Positions 28,652 to 37,550 are shown, counted from the stretch's first letter. The stretch is 60,811 nt of DNA from Bacteroidales bacterium (GCA_017479265.1 JAFVCK010000072.1:1-60811); one strand, 5' to 3'. A program made the numbers and translations. The notes: generated by a model from the letters alone, not told the origin.

Positions 28652-29141
28652 GAGAATAATTCTCGTATTGCTGATGGCTCTCGGCTTTGCTGTGGCGGCG
28701 CACGCCCAGTACCCGAGGGCCTTCGGCGTCAGGGGAGGCTACGGCCTTGAAGCCAGTTACCAGCACTGCGTCGGCGACCCTCATTTCATAGAGGTCGATG
28801 TGGGTCTGGACCTGGTGGGCCAGAGAGGCTTCCGTCTGACAGGCATAATGGACTTCGTGCTCTGGCGGCCCTACATGGGCAGGGTGGGCACATGGAGCCT
28901 TTATGCCGGCCCCGGAGTATCTACCGGATATGTCTATAACAGCAAGGATGCGCCCGAGCCGTCTTTCGTAGTGGCGGCCTGCGTGCAGCTCGGCCTGGAA
29001 TTCGCCCCCTGGACCCATTTTGCCATGGCGGCGGACCTGAGGCCCATGTACGGATGGGATTTCAGCAGCAAGACCTCCTATTTCCGGGGCGGCTTCTGGT
29101 ACGGTCTGATACCGAGCCTCTCTCTGAAGTACCTGTTCTGA
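28641..29141 (+). CDS. Small exported beta-barrel-like protein (tandem paralog 2)
   Basis: A 166-residue protein with a signal peptide (MRSKRIILVLLMALGFAVAAHA) followed by strands parallel to those of the upstream gene: AFGVRGGYGLEASYQHCVG, TWSLYAGPGVSTGY, and the terminal SLSLKYLF. The shared YE/SYxH and W-(G/S)-x-YAGPG signatures show a tandem duplication with divergence. ATG 28641 overlaps the end of paralog 1 by 11 bp, so the two are coupled. Function is unknown. Confidence 0.75.
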   Translation: MRSKRIILVLLMALGFAVAAHAQYPRAFGVRGGYGLEASYQHCVGDPHFIEVDVGLDLVGQRGFRLTGIMDFVLWRPYMGRVGTWSLYAGPGVSTGYVYNSKDAPEPSFVVAACVQLGLEFAPWTHFAMAADLRPMYGWDFSSKTSYFRGGFWYGLIPSLSLKYLF

Positions 29142-29184
29142 TACTGCGGGTTTGCAGATTTTATGGGACATTTGGTTGAAACAG

Positions 29185-29216
29185 TTTGGCAGTTTCGTCC
29201 GGATGTCCCATCTTTG
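29185..29216 (+). promoter_or_regulatory. Bacteroides-type promoter for the lipoprotein/LytTR operon
   Basis: TTTG at 29185-29188, exactly 20 nt, then CATCTTTG at 29209-29216, one mismatch from TAnnTTTG. Predicted transcription start is near 29223, about 50 nt before the preferred ATG at 29276. Confidence 0.6.
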
Positions 29217-29251
29217 CATCAAGGTATATACCGCAAGTTGGACATTAAATA

Positions 29252-29281
29252 CAGATGGTTATGAATCAGATGGTTATGAAA
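29252..29281 (+). repeat. Tandem 15-bp duplication around the start codon
   Basis: CAGATGGTTATGAA is present twice in a row (29252-29266 and 29267-29281; the last base of each unit differs). Each copy brings two ATG codons in the lipoprotein frame, so four candidate starts (29255, 29261, 29270, 29276) lie within 24 bp. The last, 29276, begins the normal-looking signal peptide. Confidence 0.85.
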
Positions 29282-31669
29282 AAGTCACGGTTTATTTCGG
29301 CAGTATGCGCCCTAATGGCGTTTGCGGCCTGTTCGGGAATCGACGTGAATGTCGATGATACTTCCGGTGGCTCATCCTCGAGTTCTTCGACCGAGGCCGG
29401 CATATCGTGGCCTAATGGCAGTTATTCCGCAGTCCTCGGTACTGAGTTCACCTCTCCCGTGCTCACCAACCCCCATTCCCTTCCGGTCAGTTATTCTTCC
29501 TCCGACAAGAGCGTAGCGACCATAGATTCAGAAGGCACGGTCAGCCTTGTGGCCGTCGGTACGACAGTCATTTCGGCAGCCTTCGCCGGCAATTCTTCAT
29601 ATCAGGCTTCCACTGTGACCTATACCCTTATGGTCACCGCCGACAGCGACGACAAGCAGGACGTGGAAATCTACTGGGACCTGGAAGACCTCGTGCTCTC
29701 CGTGACTATCGGGGATGATTTCACCTCTCCCTCGCTTGTGAACAGGGAGGGCGTGGCCGTTACCTATTCTTCTTCCAACACGGCCGTGGCTACGGTGGAT
29801 TCCGATGCCTCCGTGACCATTCTCTCTACGGGAAGAACGGTTATCAGCGCCACTTTCCTTGGCGACGACGATTACAATTCAGCCTCGGCCAGTTATACTC
29901 TCGTGGTTATGAAGCAGACTTCCGGCGAGGATGACGGAGCCGGCACTTTCTACATCGATTCTTCGGACAGCGAGACCTCCGAGGACAACGTGGGCAACAG
30001 CGAGTTTGACCGCACCATAAGCATAGTATGGTCATCCTCAGGCGTAACCGTGAGCGGTGACTACTACGGCTACGTCTCTGCCGACGGCGCGGATGTAGTG
30101 GTGGACAACCCCTCCGAGGAAAAGGTCATATACAATCTTTCCGGCACATCTTCCGCAGGCAGTTTCAAGCTCTATTCCGAGCGCAAGCAAGCCCTTGTGC
30201 TCGACGGACTTACGCTTACCAATCCTTCAGGCGCGGCAATCAATGTCCAGAGCAAGAAGCGCACCTTCGTGGTGGTCAAGGGCAGCAATACCCTCTCCGA
30301 CGGCTCTTCAGCCGCATACACGAGCGTATCCGACGAGGACTGCAAGGCGGTATTCTTTGCCGAGTCCCAGCTGGTATTCAGCGGTACGGGCAGCCTCACG
30401 GTCAACGCCATCAACGCACAGGGCAAGGCGGCCATAACTTCGGACGACTACATAAGGATGATGTCAGCCCCCAAGGTGACCATCGTCAGCGGCTCTTCAG
30501 CAGGGCACGGACTCCGCGGCAAGGACTATGTGCTGCTGGATGCGGGTACTCTCGATATAAGCGTCGCGGCGGCGGCCAAGAAGGGCATAAGCAGCGATGA
30601 TGTCGTTACTGTAAACGGAGGCACGGCCACTATCAAGGTCACCGGCGGCACCGCATACGACAGCGATGATTCCGAGTACAAGGGATGCGCCGGTATCAAG
30701 GCGGACAAGCAGTTCGTCATGACCGGCGGAAATGTCACCATAACGGCGACCGGTGCAGGCGGAAAGGGCGTGCGTGCAGGAAGTTACGACACTTCCTCGG
30801 GTGCGGACAACAACCTGCCCGACAGCAGGATATCCGGCGGAACACTTACCATCACTACTACCGGAAGCGAGCAGAACAGCGTCTCTTCCAAAGGCATAAA
30901 GATAGGCTTCAAGCACAGCAAGTCTTCCACAAAGGCCGACCCTTCGGTCAGTTGGGGCGGCGGTGGCGGTCCCGGTGGTGGCGGTCCCGGTGGCGGCGGC
31001 CCCGGAGGTGGTGGCGGCGGTTTCCCGGGCGGAGATGACAGCAGCAACTACGATTTCTCCGGCAACCTCATCATCTCGGGAGGTGTCGTGACTGTCAACT
31101 GCTCCAAAAGCGAGGCCATAGAGGCCAAGGGCGACATGACTATTTCCGGCGGCGAGGTATATGCCGTATCCAACGCAGACGATGCCGTCAACTGCCAGGG
31201 CGAAATGGACATCACGGGAGGTTATGTATATGCATATTCTTCGGCCAACGATGCCCTCGACTCCAACGGCGACATGAAACTCTCGGGAGGCTATGTGATG
31301 GCAGTCTCGACCGCAGGCAACGTAGAGAGGGCCCTTGATGCCAATACCGAAGGCGGATACAAGCTCTATATTGAAAGCGGAGCCACCGTAGTGGCCTACG
31401 GAGGTCTGGAGAGCGGTTATTCCGCATCCCAGAGCGTATATACTTTCAGTGCGACAGCAGGCGGCTGGAATGCCCTTGTCAATACCTCAGGCAGCACCAT
31501 AGCGGCCTTCAAGGCTCCTTCCGGAATATCCTCCTTCACTGTCAGCGCGCCTTCCCTGTCCAAGGGCAAGAAGGGTGTCAGCGTAGGCTCCACCACTTAC
31601 TGCGGCGGCATCTGGGCCACGAGCGGCATTTCCGGCGGTACTGAAGTCTCGTTCTCCGGCTCACGTTAG
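29276..31669 (+). CDS. Cthe_2159-like beta-helix lipoprotein with two Ig-like repeats
   Basis: A 797-residue surface or periplasmic lipoprotein: MKKSRFISAVCALMAFAAC ends in the lipobox cysteine. Two Big_2-type Ig-like repeats follow (about 41-121 and 132-212), sharing YSSSDKSVATIDS / YSSSNTAVATVDS and (V/L)xxGxTVISA. From about 240 to the end is a right-handed beta-helix of the carbohydrate-binding Cthe_2159 (DUF4353) type, with repeated GAINVQSKK-, GKAAITSDD- and DAVNCQGEMDITGGYVYAYS-like turns. A flexible Gly/Pro insert lies at about 560-585. Characterised relatives bind acidic polysaccharide and calcium. It is 2 bp upstream of the sensor kinase, so shared regulation is likely. No enzyme motif seen. 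Confidence 0.85.
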   Translation: MKKSRFISAVCALMAFAACSGIDVNVDDTSGGSSSSSSTEAGISWPNGSYSAVLGTEFTSPVLTNPHSLPVSYSSSDKSVATIDSEGTVSLVAVGTTVISAAFAGNSSYQASTVTYTLMVTADSDDKQDVEIYWDLEDLVLSVTIGDDFTSPSLVNREGVAVTYSSSNTAVATVDSDASVTILSTGRTVISATFLGDDDYNSASASYTLVVMKQTSGEDDGAGTFYIDSSDSETSEDNVGNSEFDRTISIVWSSSGVTVSGDYYGYVSADGADVVVDNPSEEKVIYNLSGTSSAGSFKLYSERKQALVLDGLTLTNPSGAAINVQSKKRTFVVVKGSNTLSDGSSAAYTSVSDEDCKAVFFAESQLVFSGTGSLTVNAINAQGKAAITSDDYIRMMSAPKVTIVSGSSAGHGLRGKDYVLLDAGTLDISVAAAAKKGISSDDVVTVNGGTATIKVTGGTAYDSDDSEYKGCAGIKADKQFVMTGGNVTITATGAGGKGVRAGSYDTSSGADNNLPDSRISGGTLTITTTGSEQNSVSSKGIKIGFKHSKSSTKADPSVSWGGGGGPGGGGPGGGGPGGGGGGFPGGDDSSNYDFSGNLIISGGVVTVNCSKSEAIEAKGDMTISGGEVYAVSNADDAVNCQGEMDITGGYVYAYSSANDALDSNGDMKLSGGYVMAVSTAGNVERALDANTEGGYKLYIESGATVVAYGGLESGYSASQSVYTFSATAGGWNALVNTSGSTIAAFKAPSGISSFTVSAPSLSKGKKGVSVGSTTYCGGIWATSGISGGTEVSFSGSR
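30956..31033 (+). repeat. 15-bp repeat coding a Gly-Gly-Gly-Gly-Pro insert
   Basis: In-frame units of about 15 bp (GGTGGTGGCGGTCCC and variants beginning at 30959, 30974 and 30989) encode GGGGP three times, followed by a longer glycine run and FPGGD. Slippage-prone repeats of this kind can vary in length between strains. Similar Gly-rich inserts occur in other Cthe_2159-type proteins. Confidence 0.85.
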
Positions 31670-31671
31670 AC

Positions 31672-32853
31672 ATGACACGCGAAGCCAAAATAGAAAACCT
31701 TATCTATCTCGTAATTGCGGGGGTGGCTCTGGCCGCTCCCGTAATCGGCGAGATTGTCCATAGCCACGCCTCCGACGGAGCCTTCCATTTCTCTGAGGTG
31801 CTCGGCGTATGGCTGAGGGAACTCCCGTTCTTCCTGCTTTTCGCCCTGCACAATTACCTGCTCTTTCCTCTGTTTCTTGGCGGCAGGCGCAAGCTTTATG
31901 TGGCGCTGGTAGTGCTGGCTCTTGCCCTTTTCGGAGGATATCTGGCCTTCCTTCGCCCTCTCCCGGAGAAGAAATTCCCCGCCATGGCCGATATGGAAGC
32001 GCCCGGTGTTCCGCCCTCCCACGGCATTGCACCGGACGGCCCCGGAGAGGCTATTCATGATGTGCCTCCCAAGCCAAAAGGCGGATTCTTTGGTGGTCAC
32101 CCCGTGCACCATCCTGAGGATAAGATTCCATACCGTCCCATACCGCCCAGTATATTGCTTTTCCTACTGGGCCTCGGAATGCTGGCTTTCAACATAGCCA
32201 TGAAGGTTTATTTCAAGTCCCTTTCCGACGCGCGGCGCGTGCAGGAGCTTGAAAAGGAGAACCTGCAGGACCAGCTTTCATACCTTCGATACCAGATTAA
32301 CCCTCACTTCTTCATGAACACCCTGAACAATATCCACGCCCTTGTGGACATTGACCCGGAGAAGGCGAAGGAGAGCATAGTGGAACTGTCCAAGCTCATG
32401 CGCTATATCCTGTACGAAGGCAGCAAGCCCGTTATCCCCCTGGAGAGGGAAGTGGATTTTCTCAAGCAGTACGTGTCGCTCATGCGCATGCGATATGCCG
32501 ACAGCATAGATATACAGGTGTCTCTTCCGGAGGCCGTTCCCGGCGCGGAAGTGCCCCCTCTGGTCTTCGTTTCTTTCGTCGAGAACGCCTTCAAGCACGG
32601 GGTGAGCTACGACAAGCCTTCTTTCATACATGTTGCCATGAAGGTGGACGGCGGCAGGTTGCTCTTCAAGTGCCGCAACAGCCGTTTTGCCGACATTGAC
32701 AAAAGCGGGGGAGTGGGCATGGACAATGTGCGCAAGCGCCTGGACCTCATGTACGGCAGCGATTATGTGATGGATATCGAGCAGCAGAGAGATTACTACA
32801 ATATTCTCGTATCAATACCATTGACTTATGATAAGAGTGATAGCGGTAGATGA
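31672..32853 (+). CDS. LytS/YehU-type sensor histidine kinase
   Basis: A 393-residue membrane kinase of the His_kinase (PF06580) class. Three N-terminal helices (about 10-92) and a fourth (about 160-180) flank a Pro/His-rich loop with HGIAPDG and HPVHHPED, possibly a metal or ligand sensor. The phosphoacceptor region is YLRYQINPHFFMNTLNNI, and the ATPase domain has FVSFVENAFKHGV and GGVGMDNVRKRL. The 3' end overlaps the response regulator by 26 bp. Co-transcription with the Cthe_2159-like lipoprotein suggests the pair controls cell-surface functions. Confidence 0.93.
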   Translation: MTREAKIENLIYLVIAGVALAAPVIGEIVHSHASDGAFHFSEVLGVWLRELPFFLLFALHNYLLFPLFLGGRRKLYVALVVLALALFGGYLAFLRPLPEKKFPAMADMEAPGVPPSHGIAPDGPGEAIHDVPPKPKGGFFGGHPVHHPEDKIPYRPIPPSILLFLLGLGMLAFNIAMKVYFKSLSDARRVQELEKENLQDQLSYLRYQINPHFFMNTLNNIHALVDIDPEKAKESIVELSKLMRYILYEGSKPVIPLEREVDFLKQYVSLMRMRYADSIDIQVSLPEAVPGAEVPPLVFVSFVENAFKHGVSYDKPSFIHVAMKVDGGRLLFKCRNSRFADIDKSGGVGMDNVRKRLDLMYGSDYVMDIEQQRDYYNILVSIPLTYDKSDSGR

Positions 32854-33553
32854 TGAGCCCCTGGCGCTGCGCCAGTTAGGGTCATATATAGCCAAGATTC
32901 CGTATTTTACCCTCGTGGCACCGTGCAAGAGCGCTCTCGAGGCCTCGGCGGTGCTGGAAAAGGAGCAGGTCGATGCCATGTTCCTGGATATCAATATGCC
33001 CGACCTCTCGGGGATGGACTTCGTGCATTCCCTGGCCAATCCTCCGCTGGTGGTGTTCACGACCGCATATTCGGAATATGCCGTAGAAGGCTACAAGGTG
33101 GAGGCCGTGGACTATCTGCTCAAGCCTTTTTCCCTGTCCGACTTCCAGGCTGCGGCGGCCAAGGTCAAGAAAATCTGCGACATGCGCGAGGCTGTGTCCG
33201 ACGTGTCCATGCCCGATGCAGACGACGCCCTCTTCTTCAAGACGGACTACAAGATAGTGCGTGTGGAACTTGGCTCAATAATCTATGTCGAGGGCATGAG
33301 CGAGTACCTCAAAATCCATGTCGCTACCCGTCCTGACCCTGTCGTAGTGCTCCTGAGCATGAAAAAGTTCGAGGAGAGACTTCCCTCGGACAAGTTCATG
33401 AGGGTGCATAAGTCCTACATCATCAATCTTTCCTGCATATCCGAGGTGTCAAAGAACCGCATACTTCTGCAGGGCGACGTATCCGTGCCTATAGGCGACA
33501 TCTACCGCCCCGCCTTTTCTGCCTGGCTGGACGGCAAGTTCCTCGGGAAATAG
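32828..33553 (+). CDS. LytTR-family response regulator
   Basis: A 241-residue regulator. The receiver domain (1-about 118) has VIAVDDEPLALRQL, phosphoacceptor Asp in AMFLDINMPDLSG and DYLLKPFSLSDF. The LytTR DNA-binding domain (about 135-240) shows IIYVEGMSEYLKIHV, LPSDKFMRVHKSYIINL and ILLQGDVSVPIGDIYR. Partner of the overlapping kinase. The gene ends 15 bp before a strong bidirectional terminator. Targets are unknown; the operon's own lipoprotein is a natural candidate. Confidence 0.94.
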   Translation: MIRVIAVDDEPLALRQLGSYIAKIPYFTLVAPCKSALEASAVLEKEQVDAMFLDINMPDLSGMDFVHSLANPPLVVFTTAYSEYAVEGYKVEAVDYLLKPFSLSDFQAAAAKVKKICDMREAVSDVSMPDADDALFFKTDYKIVRVELGSIIYVEGMSEYLKIHVATRPDPVVVLLSMKKFEERLPSDKFMRVHKSYIINLSCISEVSKNRILLQGDVSVPIGDIYRPAFSAWLDGKFLGK

Positions 33554-33568
33554 CCTCTTCAAGGCAAC

Positions 33569-33606
33569 AAAAAAGGAGGCCGACTCATTGAGTCAGCCTC
33601 CTTTTT
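33569..33606. terminator. Bidirectional intrinsic terminator
   Basis: Near-perfect inverted repeat: A-run, GGAGGC (33575-33580), GACTCA (33582-33587), then TGAGTC and GCCTCC, followed by TTTTT at 33602-33606. One C/A mismatch (33581/33595) interrupts the stem. It has T-tracts on both strands and lies between convergent operons, so it should stop the LytTR operon and the long minus-strand operon. Confidence 0.9.
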
Positions 33607-33622
33607 GATTCATAGCGTAATG

Positions 33623-34489
33623 TTACTTCTTGAAGGTCTTCTTTGCAACCTCGAAGTTGACTTCGAAATCAAAGTCGCCGGCATAGTACTTGGTCTCGTG
33701 GATGATACCGCCGGTAGCCTCGTCGAATTCATACTCGTAGGTAGCCTTGGAATCCCTGTCCTGCCACTTGGCCTCGGTGCAGACCTTGGCTGAGCTCCTG
33801 CCGAACAGACCTGTCTCATAGAACAGACGGCTCAGGCCGGCATCCTCGGAATAGGAGGTGTGGAGGTCTGCAACGTTGTCGGTGCTGTTGTACTTGTGCT
33901 CTTTGAAACGGTTTCCGTCGCGGCTCCATGTGAAGATGTTGCCGTTCTGTATTGCATATTCTGTCTTGGCTGCTCCGTCCTTGCTTGCCTTTGTCTGATA
34001 GCCGTCGGCATCATATTCGTAGGTCCATACAACTGCGGGATCCTCCGTATTGTTGGTCATCTTGGTGCAGAGGAACTTGTCATTGAGCTCGAGGCGGTAC
34101 TTGACAATCTCGTCGTCGTCCTCGGTAATCACATCGCAACCCTTGAAGTCATCATCGTAGTCGAAGATGTAGCTGTTGGTCTTGTCCGTGTTCTTGAGCT
34201 TGAGGACGCGGCCATACTCGTCATATTCGAACTCCCACCTGGTCTCACCAATCTTGACGGCTTTCCAGTCGTTCTCCTCGGGCCAGTCGCAGACTGCCTC
34301 AATATAAGCGGTCTTTACAACCTTCTCGATTGTAGCGGGTTCTGCAGAGGGCTCGTCAGAAGGCTTTGCAGGCTCCTCTGAAGGATTTGTTGAAGGGTCG
34401 TCGGAAGGCTTGATGACATCCTGGTTGTTCTTGTTGCAGCCTGTCATGAGAATTGCGGCAGCTGCGAGGAAAGTTAATACTTTTTTCAT
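33623..34489 (-). CDS. Lipoprotein of unknown function, YD-like repeats
   Basis: A 288-residue lipoprotein: MKKVLTFLAAAAILMTGC with lipobox Cys18, then a Ser/Pro/Glu/Asp-rich spacer (about 27-52) like that of the upstream esterase. The rest is beta-rich with repeated FEYDEYGRVLKL, YEYDADGYQTKAS and YEYEFDEATGGI motifs resembling RHS/YD repeats. I do not recognise a named family. It lies 12 bp after the esterase and ends just before the bidirectional terminator, so it seems to be the last gene of the ribosyl-scavenging operon. It may be a surface binding protein; that is inference only. Confidence 0.78.
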   Translation of the reverse strand: MKKVLTFLAAAAILMTGCNKNNQDVIKPSDDPSTNPSEEPAKPSDEPSAEPATIEKVVKTAYIEAVCDWPEENDWKAVKIGETRWEFEYDEYGRVLKLKNTDKTNSYIFDYDDDFKGCDVITEDDDEIVKYRLELNDKFLCTKMTNNTEDPAVVWTYEYDADGYQTKASKDGAAKTEYAIQNGNIFTWSRDGNRFKEHKYNSTDNVADLHTSYSEDAGLSRLFYETGLFGRSSAKVCTEAKWQDRDSKATYEYEFDEATGGIIHETKYYAGDFDFEVNFEVAKKTFKK

Positions 34490-34501
34490 GATGTTTGTTG
34501 A

Positions 34502-36043
34502 TTAAAAAGTGAATAATGATTTGTTTGTTTCTATACATCTGAGGGCATCTTCGGCAAAGTTGCCGGTGCCCTTTATAACTCTGTATTCGAAGGCTGCTCC
34601 GCTGCGCTTGCAAGATTTATACAGCGCTCCGCTGCCAAGGTAGAACGGTCCGTTGTCAGTGTTGAGTATCAGGTACTTCTGGCCCTTTTCGGTGGCAACG
34701 TCTTCTCCAAGGTCGGGGGCTATAAAGTACATTTTGTCAAAGCTCCCGCTCATGGCCATAATCTCCCCGGCCGCTGCCGTCAGACCAAAGGCCTGTGCTT
34801 TGCCTCCTTCATAGACGGACGAGTAGAAGGCAACCCAGTCCTGCAGGCTCTTTTCTTTAAGGTCGCAGGGAAGCAGGGCGCAATCCTTCGCCGAGGCGGC
34901 CCTGCTGAGCTCTGCAATCAAGGCGCTGCCGTCGGCATCCTTGAATGCCACATAGACAATGGTCCCGTCCTTTGAGAAACTTTCGGACACGTAAGCTCCA
35001 TTGGAATCGAATTCAACCTCAGGCACCTGAGGCGCAGTGATGTCCCTTCCGGGCCACTCCTGTCCGCCGTCCATATAGTATGCGAACATGGGCAGGACCT
35101 CAGTCAGGGCAGTCATCCAGTATGTGGACGTATGTCCGCCGTTGCCCACCCTGTATTCGTGCTTGAAAGCGCGGTCGCGCATGACTACGTGGAGGGAATC
35201 TCCGGCTATGAGGAGCTGCTCTTCGTCATCTCCGCAGGTGAAATACCATTTGACGGTCTCGAGGGACTCCCTGTTTGCATCGTTGAACACATAGTAGGGA
35301 CAGTGCTGCTTGTAATAGTCCGTCAGCCTGCCTTCTCCCTTCTCGTCCTTGCCTCCGAACAGGCTGCCCCACTGGCTTCTCCACCCTGAACCTTCAGTCA
35401 TATATTGCCGGTCGGTCCTGAAAGACATGGAAAGCGGGGCGCTGCACAGGAACAGTTCCGGATGCTTGGCCGCCAGTACATAGGCTCCGAAACCTCCCAT
35501 GGAATAACCGGTTATGCTGCGGTGCCCTTTGTCGGCCAAAGTGCGGAAAGATGCGTCAATGTGCGGTATGAATTCCTCTGCGAACATGTCCATGTAATTG
35601 AATGAACCATCGTATTTGTTGACATAATAACCCTGGTATCCGTAGGGGAAGACATATATCATTTCCCTCATGCCGCCGCCCTCCAGGGCTTTGATCCTGT
35701 CGGCTGCATGGAGCCAGTCCCCGTTCCAGGAGTTGTTGTCGTCTCCATAGCCGTGCAGCATATATACTACGGGATATCTTTCCGTGGAGTTCTGCTCGTA
35801 GCCCTCGGGAAGGTAAACAGAATACTTGAGGTCCGTATCCAGTATGTCGCTGTGAAACACCAAGTCCTTGTTGTATCTGGTGAACTTGGCAGGCTCCTGC
35901 GAAGGCTCCTGCGATGCTTCTGCGGGCTCCTCGGAAACATCCTTGGGGTCGGAAGATGACTCTGTGACGGAGGGCTTCCCGCAGCCGCAGGAGGCTATGA
36001 GCATGAATGCCGTCAGGGGCAATATGAACTTGGCTTTTCTCAT
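34502..36043 (-). CDS. Lipoprotein esterase of the CE1/esterase-D type
   Basis: A 513-residue secreted alpha/beta hydrolase. The signal sequence ends LIASC (Cys19), followed by a PSEEP-like spacer (about 30-52). The hydrolase domain (about 60-345) has YPVVYMLHGYGDDNNSW (oxyanion region) and nucleophile Ser181 in GYSMGGFGAY; the probable catalytic His is in NGGHTSTYW. A further 165-residue C-terminal region is unrecognised. ATG 36043 overlaps the upstream ADP-ribosylglycohydrolase stop by 4 bp. In this context it may remove acyl esters, or ester-linked ADP-ribose, from the substrate; that is inference. Confidence 0.85.
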   Translation of the reverse strand: MRKAKFILPLTAFMLIASCGCGKPSVTESSSDPKDVSEEPAEASQEPSQEPAKFTRYNKDLVFHSDILDTDLKYSVYLPEGYEQNSTERYPVVYMLHGYGDDNNSWNGDWLHAADRIKALEGGGMREMIYVFPYGYQGYYVNKYDGSFNYMDMFAEEFIPHIDASFRTLADKGHRSITGYSMGGFGAYVLAAKHPELFLCSAPLSMSFRTDRQYMTEGSGWRSQWGSLFGGKDEKGEGRLTDYYKQHCPYYVFNDANRESLETVKWYFTCGDDEEQLLIAGDSLHVVMRDRAFKHEYRVGNGGHTSTYWMTALTEVLPMFAYYMDGGQEWPGRDITAPQVPEVEFDSNGAYVSESFSKDGTIVYVAFKDADGSALIAELSRAASAKDCALLPCDLKEKSLQDWVAFYSSVYEGGKAQAFGLTAAAGEIMAMSGSFDKMYFIAPDLGEDVATEKGQKYLILNTDNGPFYLGSGALYKSCKRSGAAFEYRVIKGTGNFAEDALRCIETNKSLFTF

Positions 36044-37548
36044 TTTGCATCATAAACAACCATCTCGGAGCAGTATATGTGATAGTCGGGATGGGGGTTT
36101 TCCAACTTGAGCGTCAAGGTATGCTTTCCGCTGCCGAACTCATAGCCGGAGAATACTTCGTATTTACGTTTGATATAATCTATGGGCATTTTGAATGTCT
36201 CGACTTCCTTGCCATCGACAGAAGCGGTGACAGTGGCAACGTAGCTGTCATCCGCATGACCGCTCATGCGTACGAAGCCTTGGACAACGACTCCGCATCC
36301 GTCGAATGTGAGATCAACCTTATCTGTGAAAGCTTTTTTCAGCACTCTTTTCTCAACAGGAAGCAGCCCCTCGAAACTCTGCTCATAGCGCACTGTCCGG
36401 GGTTCCTGTATTGTAAAGATGCATTTTTCGTCCTTATTGCTGCACAAAGCTTTGTAGATTAATTCATAATTCGCTTCGCATACCTGGTCCAGGCTGAGGC
36501 TCGTGTATGGGAAAGGAATGTCCTTTATCCTCTCCGCACCCTTCTTCCACTCCTGTGGAATGGCATCATATCCGTACATCACGCCCAGAATTCCGGCAGC
36601 CGAAGCCGGGTTGCAGTCCGAGTCGTTGCCGCAGCGGGTAGCAATGTCCATGGTACGGGCGAAATCGCCGTTTCCGTAAAGCAGGCCAATGACTACAAAG
36701 GCCGAATTGATAGTTGCATCTATGTCAAAGCCGTTCCACACGCCTTCAGGGCAGCCTATGTCGTTGCTATGGCGGTTGGTCACTTCGAACCAGCACTGCT
36801 GCCAGTTGTCGGGGTAGAGCTTGTGGTACTTTATGACATCGGCGATGGTGCTGTGGAACTTGGTCCCTTCGGGGATGGTCCTCAGAGCCTGGTCAACGAG
36901 CAGCGGAATATCTGTGCAGACATAAGCGAGGCTGTAGAGTGCGCTTATGAAAACGCCTCCGTACCATCCGTCACCGTAGTTCATTATATGTCCTATCCTG
37001 TCGCACACCTCCACGGCATCGTTGACCCTGCCGGGGTAGAGCATTCCGATGAAGTCTGCTTCTATCTGGAAATCAATGTCATCCGCATGAGGGTTGTATT
37101 TCCAGTAGCCGGATTCGGGGGCTCCGCGGCCGTTGAGGATATTGTAACGTGCCGCCTGGTTTGCATGCCAGAGCTTGTAGTCCGCATTTGCGAAAGCGTC
37201 GGCATACAGCTCCACGGGTGCGTCCAGACCGTTTTTCATCATTATTTCGAGGAAGGTCAGGTCCATGTACACGTCATCATAGAGGCCGGGGTCTTCGATG
37301 AAGGTGTCATAGATATAGTCGTCATACCAGGGAATCGGTATTTCTTCGGGAATCAGTCCGCCTTTGTACTTGAACTCGGTGGGGCCGCCGTATGTGCAGC
37401 CTATGGTTTGTCCGTACCAGCCGCCGCGTATCTTGTCCATCAGCACCTGGGGTGTAAGTTCAACGGTGGTGCCATATGGAATCGTGGCTGTCCTGGTGCA
37501 GGACAATGCGGTAAGCAGCACAGCGGCTGCGATCATGGTCTTTCTCAT
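36040..37548 (-). CDS. ADP-ribosylglycohydrolase-family lipoprotein (paralog C)
   Basis: A 502-residue lipoprotein: MRKTMIAAAVLLTALSC gives Cys17. The ADP-ribosylglycohydrolase (ARH/DraG) fold spans about 33-390: MDKIRGGWYGQTIGCTYGGP, DDVYMDLTF (91-99) and GNDSDCNPASAAG carry the likely metal ligands. Canonical members have DDDT at the first site; here it is DLT, so one Asp is replaced. About 110 C-terminal residues form a beta domain. ATG 37548 sits 2 bp after the next upstream gene; longer in-frame starts lack a signal peptide. Closest to paralog B beside it. The exact substrate is unknown; bond type is inferred from family. Confidence 0.87.
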   Translation of the reverse strand: MRKTMIAAAVLLTALSCTRTATIPYGTTVELTPQVLMDKIRGGWYGQTIGCTYGGPTEFKYKGGLIPEEIPIPWYDDYIYDTFIEDPGLYDDVYMDLTFLEIMMKNGLDAPVELYADAFANADYKLWHANQAARYNILNGRGAPESGYWKYNPHADDIDFQIEADFIGMLYPGRVNDAVEVCDRIGHIMNYGDGWYGGVFISALYSLAYVCTDIPLLVDQALRTIPEGTKFHSTIADVIKYHKLYPDNWQQCWFEVTNRHSNDIGCPEGVWNGFDIDATINSAFVVIGLLYGNGDFARTMDIATRCGNDSDCNPASAAGILGVMYGYDAIPQEWKKGAERIKDIPFPYTSLSLDQVCEANYELIYKALCSNKDEKCIFTIQEPRTVRYEQSFEGLLPVEKRVLKKAFTDKVDLTFDGCGVVVQGFVRMSGHADDSYVATVTASVDGKEVETFKMPIDYIKRKYEVFSGYEFGSGKHTLTLKLENPHPDYHIYCSEMVVYDAK

Positions 37549-37550
37549 GC

